A program made the position numbers and the translations under genes. The notes under the pieces were generated by a model, which was given only the letters and a program-made list of their open reading frames with translations, made no database searches and had not been told where the DNA came from. 64,000 bases of DNA from CAIWHR01 sp963708855 (GTDB lineage: Bacteria; Pseudomonadota; Gammaproteobacteria; Burkholderiales; Casimicrobiaceae): the NCBI GenBank assembly GCA_963708855.1, contig CAVPUM010000026.1, forward strand, positions 39,116-103,115, given 5' to 3'. This document shows, in pieces, positions 58,175 through 64,000 of the stretch (the stretch's first letter is position 1; each line of letters starts with the position of its first letter).

Positions 58175-60337
58175 ATGTTCAAGCTGCTGCGCTACTTTTC
58201 GCTCACGAGCTTCGTCTCGGTCGTCATCGTGGCGGCGGGCGCTGGGCGCGTTCTATCGCGAGATCGCGATCCACTCGCTGATCACGATGGGCGAGTCCAG
58301 CAACACGGCGATTGCGCGCGTTCTGGCCAACTCGCTGTGGCCGACGCTCATGCCCTATCTCGCGACCGCGGACACGCTGCCGACCGACCAGCTCGGGACG
58401 CACCCGGACCGTGACGCGTTTTCCGCGGCACTTGGCGCCCATCTGCGAGGACTGTCGGTGGCCAAGGTCAAGGTCTACGACCTGCGACGGCCGCACGGTG
58501 TTCTCGACCGAAGCCAGGCAGATCGGCGAGGACAAGAGCGGCAACGCCGGCTTCCAGGGTGCGCGCTACGGCGGGGTCACGCAGCGAGCTGACGCACCGC
58601 GACGAGTTCAGCGGATTCGAGCGGGTCATCGAGAACGCCGACCTGCTTGTCGACCTACATTCCGGTGCGCCACCCGTCGGACGGGACGATACGCGCCGTG
58701 TTCGAGGTCTACGACGACGTCACGCCGTTCCTGGCGCGCATCGAGCGCACGCAATGGCTGGTGGTGCTCGGCGGTGTTCGGGATCCTGTGCGTGCTGTAC
58801 GGCGTGCTGTTCGTGATCGTGCGCCATGCCGACGGCGTGATCCAGCGGCAATACCGGCAGCGCGACGCCGCCGAGCGTGCGCTGCGCCGGGCCCAGCGCA
58901 CGCTGGAGCAGCGCGTCGAGGAGCGCACCCTCGAGCTCGCCCGCGCCAACGCGGGCCTGCAGGCCGAGATCGGCGAGCGCCGCCTCGCCGACCAGCGCGT
59001 GGTCCACATGGCCCACCACGACGCGCTGACCGGCCTGCCCAACCGCACGCTGCTCGCGCGACCGCGTCGGACAGGCGATCGCCCGCGCCCACCGCAGGGG
59101 CGGCAAGCTCGCCGTGCTGTTCCTCGACCTCGATCGCTTCAAGAACGTCAACGACTCGCTCGGCCACGCGATCGGCGACCTGCTGCTGACGGCGGTCGCC
59201 GCAGCGGCTCACGGCCTGCCTGCGCGAAGAGGACACGGTGGCGCGCCTGGGCGGCGACGAGTTCATCATCAGCCTCCCCGACGTGTCCGACGCCGCCGAG
59301 GCGGCGCGCGTCGCCGGCGCGCATCCTCGCCGAGCTCGCCAAGCCGTTCACGATCGGCCGAGCCACGAGCTGCACGCCGACGGCGAGCATCGGCATCGCG
59401 CTCTACCCGGCCGACGGCGACACGCGCCGAGACGCTGATGCGCAACGCCGACACGGCGATGTATCACGCCAAGGACTCGGGCCGCGCGCAACTACCAGTT
59501 CTTCAGCGCGCAGATGACCGAGCGCGTGAGCCGCGCCTCTCGACCGAGACCGACCTGCGGCGCGCGCTCGAGCACGGCGAGTTCGCGCTGCACTACCAGC
59601 CGCTGGTCGATCTGGCGCAGCGGCGCGCATCGACCGGCGCCGAGGCGCTGCTGCGCTGGCCGCCGCCGGACAAGCGCGCCGATGTCGCCGGCGGAGTTCA
59701 TTCCCGATCGCCGAGGACACCGGCCTCATCGTGCCGCTCGGCGAATGGGTGCTGCGCGAGGCCTGCGCGCAGGCGCAGGCCTGGCAGGCGCGGCACCCCG
59801 GGCTGCGGATCGCCGTGCAACCTCTCGGCGCGCCAGTTCCGGCAGACAGGACCTGAGCGGGCATGATCGAGCGGGTGCTGGGCGACACCGGCCTCGCCCC
59901 GCGCCTGCTCGAGCTCGAGCTGACCGAGAGCATGCTGATGCACCACGCGGAGGAGACCGTCGCGCATCGCTGGACGCAGCTCGACGCGATGGGCGTGCGC
60001 CTCGCGATCGACGACTTCGGCACCGGCTACTCGAGCCTGTCCTACCTGAAGCGCTTCCCGATCGACACGCTCAAGATCGACCGCTCGTTCGTGCGCGACC
60101 TCAGCACCGATCCGGACGACGCGGCGATCGTCACCGCGATCGTCGCGATGGCGCGCAGCCTGGGCCTGCAACGTGATCGCCGAGGGCGTCGAGACCGAGG
60201 AGCAGGCGGCGTTCCTGCGCTCGCTCTCCTGCGATCTCGCGCAGGGCTACCATTTCGGCCGGCCGATGCCGGCCGTGGACTTCGCCGCGCGGCTCGGCGG
60301 CGCGGGAGCGCCGAAGTCATTGCGCGTCGCGGCATAG
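58175..60337 (+). CDS. Diguanylate cyclase/phosphodiesterase with GGDEF and EAL domains, heavily frameshifted
   Basis: Cyclic-di-GMP enzyme. An N-terminal membrane helix (MFKLLRYFSLTSFVSVVIV), a periplasmic sensor part (about 58250-58740), a second helix (LCVLYGVLFVIV) and a coiled coil lead to a GGDEF domain (HHDALTGLPNRTLL, LDLDRFKNVND, RLGGDEFIISLPD) and an EAL domain (AEALLRW, DDFGTGYSSLSYLKRFP). Both GGDEF and EAL motifs are intact. More than ten single-base insertions split the frame, about one per 100-200 bases. Restored length is about 715 residues. It ends six bases before the rRNA terminator. Confidence 0.8.
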
Positions 60338-60342
60338 GACGC

Positions 60343-60383
60343 CAAAGCAAAAGGCCCACCGCGGGGGTGGGCCTTTTGCTTTG
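60343..60383. terminator. Strong bidirectional Rho-independent terminator
   Basis: Perfect 18-bp stem: CAAAGCAAAAGGCCCACC at 60343-60360 pairs with its complement at 60366-60383, with loop GCGGG. Flanking A/T runs inside the arms serve both strands: the GGDEF-EAL gene on the plus strand and the 5S rRNA on the minus strand. Confidence 0.93.
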
Positions 60384-60388
60384 TGGGT

Positions 60389-60503
60389 GCCTGACGATGA
60401 CCTACTTTCGCATGGGTAATCCACACTATCATCGGCGTGCCGCCGTTTCACGGTCCTGTTCGGGATGGGAAGGGGTGGTTCCAGCGGGCTGTGGTCGTCA
60501 GGC
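60389..60503 (-). rRNA. 5S ribosomal RNA
   Basis: About 115 bases on the minus strand, beginning GCCTGACGACCACAGC and ending CATCGTCAGGC, with complementary ends forming helix I. The conserved loops CCCATCCCGAACAGG and GAAACGGCG are present. It resembles betaproteobacterial 5S. The terminator lies directly downstream. The expected 23S gene should lie at higher coordinates but is absent. Confidence 0.92.
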
Positions 60504-60542
60504 ATTGACGGTTGGCTGCACGCGCGCACCTCGTTTTTGGAC

Positions 60543-61175
60543 ATGCTTGAGTCGTATGTGGGGCTTACTTGCGGAGGCGAACCACGGCTAACCATAGATA
60601 TTAAAGCTGAAGGACGAAAATCGTATGGCGGGTTGAAGCGATTTGTGAGCGAATGTCGCGCCAAACGCCCTGTCGTCGACCGACAAGATCTTTCAGCCTC
60701 TGAAGAAATTCAGTGCCGCATCATCGGCGGCAGTCTTATTGCATGGCTTCGGGAGCATGGCCCTCGCCTTATTGAGGAGCGAGCGGTGCAGGCCGAATTT
60801 CAGAACTGCGAAAAAGACCCTATCATAGTGTTTACATCGGGACAACCGGGTTTGGTCGCTGCCCGCGAAATTCTCCGAAAAGGACCTGCGAATATTGTAT
60901 CTCTGTTTCCCGATGAGTTCTCAGGTTGGCTCAATGACCATCCGGACCCAGACTATCGCTGGCATATCCACACATGGTCTTTCTTCGCGCCCGTTGACGT
61001 AGACACGGCAGAGAAGGCTGAGAAGTACCATTGTTCTGAAGGAGAGTTCCTCTGGTTGCACAAAGAGGGAACCATGTGCGGAAAGCTTTTCGGGCGGGGA
61101 GTTGATCACCTCTGGAAATGGAACGGCCGAGAACCAGAACTATTGGAAGAAGCCGTAAACCAGTGGGTTTCATGA
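60543..61175 (+). CDS. Hypothetical protein of unknown family
   Basis: A 210-residue soluble protein, start MLESYVGLTCGGEPRLTIDI. It has alternating charged and hydrophobic stretches, WHIHTWSFF, and cysteines near the end (KYHCSEGEF, TMCGKL). I do not recognise it. The start is uncertain: the same frame is open upstream through the 5S gene, and the true N-terminus may be missing at a join. Base composition is clearly lower in GC than everything before 60.5 kb. Confidence 0.55.
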   Translation: MLESYVGLTCGGEPRLTIDIKAEGRKSYGGLKRFVSECRAKRPVVDRQDLSASEEIQCRIIGGSLIAWLREHGPRLIEERAVQAEFQNCEKDPIIVFTSGQPGLVAAREILRKGPANIVSLFPDEFSGWLNDHPDPDYRWHIHTWSFFAPVDVDTAEKAEKYHCSEGEFLWLHKEGTMCGKLFGRGVDHLWKWNGREPELLEEAVNQWVS

Positions 61176-61344
61176 TATGTCTGACAACGGCCTGCTCAGA
61201 TATCTGCCAACCCTCGGCGGAAATGTGAGTGAGAAATGGAAACCATACCGCTCTGTGGCTTTTCATGGTATTTGTGGCGGTGGGTTGATGGGGGTTGAGC
61301 CGGTGGACGATCTGAAAGAACATTTGACTGAATAGGTGTTGGTT

Positions 61345-61814
61345 ATGTCCTTCGATACGGTTTTATCAATTGCCGGCTCGGTTTTTCTATCGCTTGGCGG
61401 TGGCACTGTGCTCGTATTCGCCCTTTCAAGATATCTCGGCGGCATATGGGCATCGAGAATCCTGGAGCAGGAGCGAGCAACCTTGGCTCGCGAGCACGAA
61501 CTTCTTGTTCGCAGGAGAAATATCTACGCGAAGCTCGCAAAGTCGCTTCGAGTCTTCCTGCAAACAAGAGATCCAATCACCCTTGAGCAACGCCAGGCCT
61601 TTCTATCGGCATACGATGAGGCAGCGCTTGGGCAGCAGAAGAAGTCGTTGGTGCAGTAGGCATACTGTTGGACATGAACGCGAAGAACACCGCATCACCG
61701 GGCGCTGTCAGCATGGAGGTTCAGAAAGCAGCCTACGCACACTGCATCACCGTCATGCGCAAAGACTGCGGCTTCCCACAAACGGAGTACACCCACCGTT
61801 TATTCAGTTTCTGA
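61345..61814 (+). CDS. Hypothetical protein with N-terminal membrane helix, frameshifted
   Basis: It starts MSFDTVLSIAGSVFLSLGGG, a membrane segment, followed by a charged helical part (LEQERATLAREHELLVRRRN). The first frame ends at 61659, but a clear continuation in another frame reads AVGILLDMNAKN and ends CGFPQTEYTHRLFSF at 61814. One missing T near 61629 (CTTTGG read as CTTGG) would join them. Restored length is about 156 residues. Similar small proteins are known as hypotheticals only. Confidence 0.6.
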
Positions 61815-62015
61815 AATGGGGATAGCCCTTCGTTCTATCCGACAGCCACTGGCAAAACACTTGAAACGCGAGGTGTTCATGCTCAGATGGAGGGGAAGGT
61901 CGATCTTGAGCCCGGCCGATTACATTCTTCGGATAGCCTTGATGTTGAACATTTTCGGACGTATCCTTTTTATACAGATGGAATGAAAAACCGACTACGA
62001 CCGGCAGAGGCCAAT

Positions 62016-62345
62016 ATGAAGACCCCGAAATACCTTGTAGGACTGATGGTAATCTCTATGATTGCCCTATGCGCCGGATCTGCGTCCGCCTGGGATACTC
62101 GTTGGCAATTCAAGCAAGATGCTCCCTCGAACAATTATGGCTCAGGCACCAGGGATATAGAGATGCAGAAAAAATTCGATTACAACTCAATGAACAAGTT
62201 CAAAGGTACGACCGACAACAGCAACGGCTATACGGTCATGCGAAATCTGAACGGGAACACCATGCGTGGATATATCGATAAAGACGGCTCTGGTCTTCTG
62301 CAGGACCAAAACGGGAATTTTTACCGAGTCAACACTCGCTGGTAA
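62016..62345 (+). CDS. Exported hypothetical protein
   Basis: A 109-residue secreted protein. Residues 1-26 form a signal peptide (YLVGLMVISMIALCAGSASA). The mature part is rich in Asn, Gly, Asp and aromatic residues (NNYGSGTRD, RNLNGNTMRGYIDKDGSG) with short beta-hairpin-like repeats. No family assignment. I prefer this start to an upstream ATG at 61887 because the signal peptide begins here. Confidence 0.65.
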   Translation: MKTPKYLVGLMVISMIALCAGSASAWDTRWQFKQDAPSNNYGSGTRDIEMQKKFDYNSMNKFKGTTDNSNGYTVMRNLNGNTMRGYIDKDGSGLLQDQNGNFYRVNTRW

Positions 62346-62391
62346 GGTTCCTCCGAAAATTCAACCCGCATTCTGACAAAAGGAGATTCCG

Positions 62392-62811
62392 ATGTCATCC
62401 AAACTCATGGACTATTTCAACAAGCAGCCACGACTGGGCACGCTCAGCACCGCCAGCAAGGACGGGAAGGTCAATTCAGCTTATTTCGGGTCGCCATACA
62501 TGGTGGATGATAAGACGATCATCATGGGGTTGACCAAGAACCGCACTTTATTCAATCTGCATGAGAATCCTAACGCTGTCTTTATGATTATGGAGCCCGG
62601 AAAGACGCTGTCCGAGTGGAAGGGCGTGAGACTTTACGTCAAGATGACAGATTGTTCGACGGCCGGGGAAAAACTCGAAAAAATTAAGGCTAAGATTGCG
62701 GCGCACGCCGGAGAGGCTGCCGCCAAAATGATTTATGCGGCGCTGGCTTTCGAAGTGCAGGAGATAAGACCGCTGGCGGATTTCGGGCAGGGGTGGGAAA
62801 AGTCGATTTGA
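62392..62811 (+). CDS. Pyridoxamine 5'-phosphate oxidase-family protein
   Basis: A 139-residue flavin- or deazaflavin-binding split-barrel protein. It has the N-terminal QPRLGTLSTASKDGKVNSAY and the central NRTLFNLHENPNAVFMIME typical of this family. A full-length, undisturbed frame with an AGGAG site at 62381-62385 supports the call. True PdxH activity is unlikely at this length; small members are usually uncharacterised. It lies in the low-GC tail of the window. Confidence 0.8.
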   Translation: MSSKLMDYFNKQPRLGTLSTASKDGKVNSAYFGSPYMVDDKTIIMGLTKNRTLFNLHENPNAVFMIMEPGKTLSEWKGVRLYVKMTDCSTAGEKLEKIKAKIAAHAGEAAAKMIYAALAFEVQEIRPLADFGQGWEKSI

Positions 62812-62901
62812 TGAAGGCGGCCGGCGCAAAAAATAGCGGACTGCTTCAGGAGGGAATACTTGGGCCGGCCAGGTATGTGGGAACCCGACCGGCCACAATA
62901 G

Positions 62902-63240
62902 CCAAAACGCCGTGTCGGGGTTTGTGGGCCCGGAGCCTTTGTGGTTCTAAAGGCTCTCGCATTCCGAAATCGCGGGAAATACAAAGACGCATACGACCTC
63001 TATTACCATATCCGAAACTACGGGGGCGGAGCCCAAGACGTTGCGGATGCCTTGAAACCGCTTTTAGGTGAGGTTGGGGTTCAACAAGCGCTTAAGATCT
63101 TGAGTGAAGATTTTATGGAACATGACGCCCTCGGGCCGATACGGGTTGCAACTTTTATCACCGGCGCTAAAGATGCTGAGATTCAGGCGGATGTAGTGGG
63201 GTTCGTTCTCGACCTTCTTGGCCGCTGCAAAAAACAATGA
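62902..63240 (+). pseudogene. C-terminal fragment of an AbiEii-like nucleotidyltransferase
   Basis: The open part reads PKRRVGVCGPGAFVVLKALA and then RNRGKYKDAYDLYYHIRNYG, matching the C-terminal half of AbiEii/AbiGii-type nucleotidyltransferases. An in-frame TAG at 62899-62901 precedes it and no N-terminal half (with the GSxxxD-type catalytic motif) is found upstream to 62811. It is therefore a truncated remnant of about 112 residues, ending at 63240. Confidence 0.6.
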
Positions 63241-63359
63241 ACCGATGCGAGTAAGGCATTGTATTTGGAGACGCTCGGGCTGAATCATTGACGGTGCATC
63301 ACCATGGTGCTATGCAAGTCATGCGTTCGATAAAGCAACTGCGACGCGGGGAGGGCTTT

Positions 63360-63997
63360 ATGAAAAATATCCTTATTCTGCTCATTGTACTCATTTCGCT
63401 GATAATGACTGTGCCGGTTTCGGCGCAGAATGTCAGCACGGGCATATCCATCGCGGACGGCGAGTTGAGAAGCTTTTATCTCGCCATCGGCGACTACTAT
63501 CGCGTACCGGAACCAAGGGTCGTTCATGTGAAAAAGCATTACCGTGTGCGCGACGAGGAACTCCCGGTCGTATTCTATCTCGCCGCCTGTGCGCGCGTGG
63601 AGCCGGATGTCATTATCGATCTTCGGTTCCGGCAAAGGATGAGCTGGCTCAACATCACCTTCCATTTCGGCCTCACCCCGGAAATCTACTATGTCCCGGT
63701 GCAACGCGATGGGCCGCTCTACGGAAGAAGCCTACGGGCATCAACAAGCACGAGCACGACTATAAGAGAGTGGTCTTGGCGGATGAAGATGTGGTCAACC
63801 TGGTCATTCTGCGATTCATTTCCGACTACCACCGCGTGGCCCCGAGATGGTTATGGACATCGTAGCCAGGGCGGGAGGTTCGTCGTCATCGATGAAGAAG
63901 TCCGGAAAGGCCAAGGTGAACATCGCGGCGAAGACGACGAAAAGGGAAGGACAAGCACAAAGAAGGCGGAAAAGGCAAGGGGAAGGGAAAAGACTGA
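63360..63997 (+). CDS. Exported hypothetical protein with Gly/Lys-rich tail, frameshifted
   Basis: It starts with a signal peptide (MKNILILLIVLISLIMTVP) and a conserved-looking body: YRVPEPRVVHVKKHYRVRDE, then WLNITFHFGLTPEIYYVPV. After 63719 the sequence continues in another frame (KKPTGINKHEHDYKR, then LADEDVVNLVILRFISDYHR). A further frame change near 63842 leads to EMVMDIVARAGGSSSSMKKS and a Gly/Lys-rich tail (GKDKHKEGGKGKGKGKD) ending at 63997. At least three frame changes are needed. The function is unknown. Confidence 0.55.
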
Positions 63998-64000
63998 AGC

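Overview
The window looks like a fragment of a high-GC betaproteobacterial genome (Burkholderiales-like), probably assembled from a metagenome or a lightly polished draft. The evidence is the rpoZ-spoT pair, the tRNA-Phe(GAA) and 5S rRNA sequences, the CGFS glutaredoxin, and the general gene set. The species cannot be named from the sequence.

Layout. (1) 1-19.2 kb looks like ordinary chromosome: rpoZ-spoT; an ammonium transporter, a mechanosensitive channel and a monothiol glutaredoxin; a complete CUT1-type sugar ABC transporter led by a 2-hydroxyacid dehydrogenase; a MetE-like methyltransferase; a cold shock protein; malonyl-CoA decarboxylase; a lower-GC GT25/FkbM pair; and NmrA and GST proteins. 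(2) 19.8-47.2 kb is bounded by a direct repeat. A 45-base copy of the 3' part of tRNA-Phe at 19823-19867 is identical to the 3' part of the intact tRNA-Phe gene at 47140-47215, which is the usual footprint of an integrative element. No integrase is visible inside. The interval carries two related ECF sigma factors, two LysR regulators, a complete bufferin-type copper RiPP operon (BufA1, BufB, BufC, DoxX) next to a MerA-like flavoprotein, a patatin/3-hydroxybutyrate dehydrogenase pair, an NDH-2-like oxidoreductase, carbonic anhydrase, a YeeE/YedE transporter, a two-component system, and several broken genes. (3) 47.3-60.3 kb has recognisable genes that are all interrupted by many single-base insertions: an alpha/beta hydrolase, an Ldh-family dehydrogenase, an IlvD-family dehydratase, an HtrA-like pseudo-protease, a membrane-fused spermidine synthase-like protein, MtnA with a class II aldolase, a DUF853 HerA-type ATPase, and a GGDEF-EAL protein. 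Nearly every indel I could resolve is +1, which points to uncorrected read errors rather than decay. (4) A perfect 18-bp terminator and a 5S rRNA gene on the minus strand lie at 60.34-60.50 kb. The expected 23S rRNA is not on the other side. (5) 60.5-64 kb is lower in GC, with small proteins of a different style and again broken frames. It is probably a chimeric join at the rRNA operon.

How the genes work together. The bufferin operon would make a cysteine-modified copper-binding peptide, with BufB/BufC as maturation enzymes and a DoxX membrane protein. The adjacent MerA-like oxidoreductase, and possibly the island's ECF sigma factors, may belong to the same metal or redox stress response, but that link is inferred. 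The patatin and 3-hydroxybutyrate dehydrogenase fit polyhydroxybutyrate or lipid mobilisation. MtnA overlapping a class II aldolase, downstream of a spermidine synthase-like gene, fits the methylthioadenosine-to-DHAP salvage shunt. The IlvD, Ldh and hydrolase genes form a translationally coupled acid-catabolic cluster beside tRNA-Phe.
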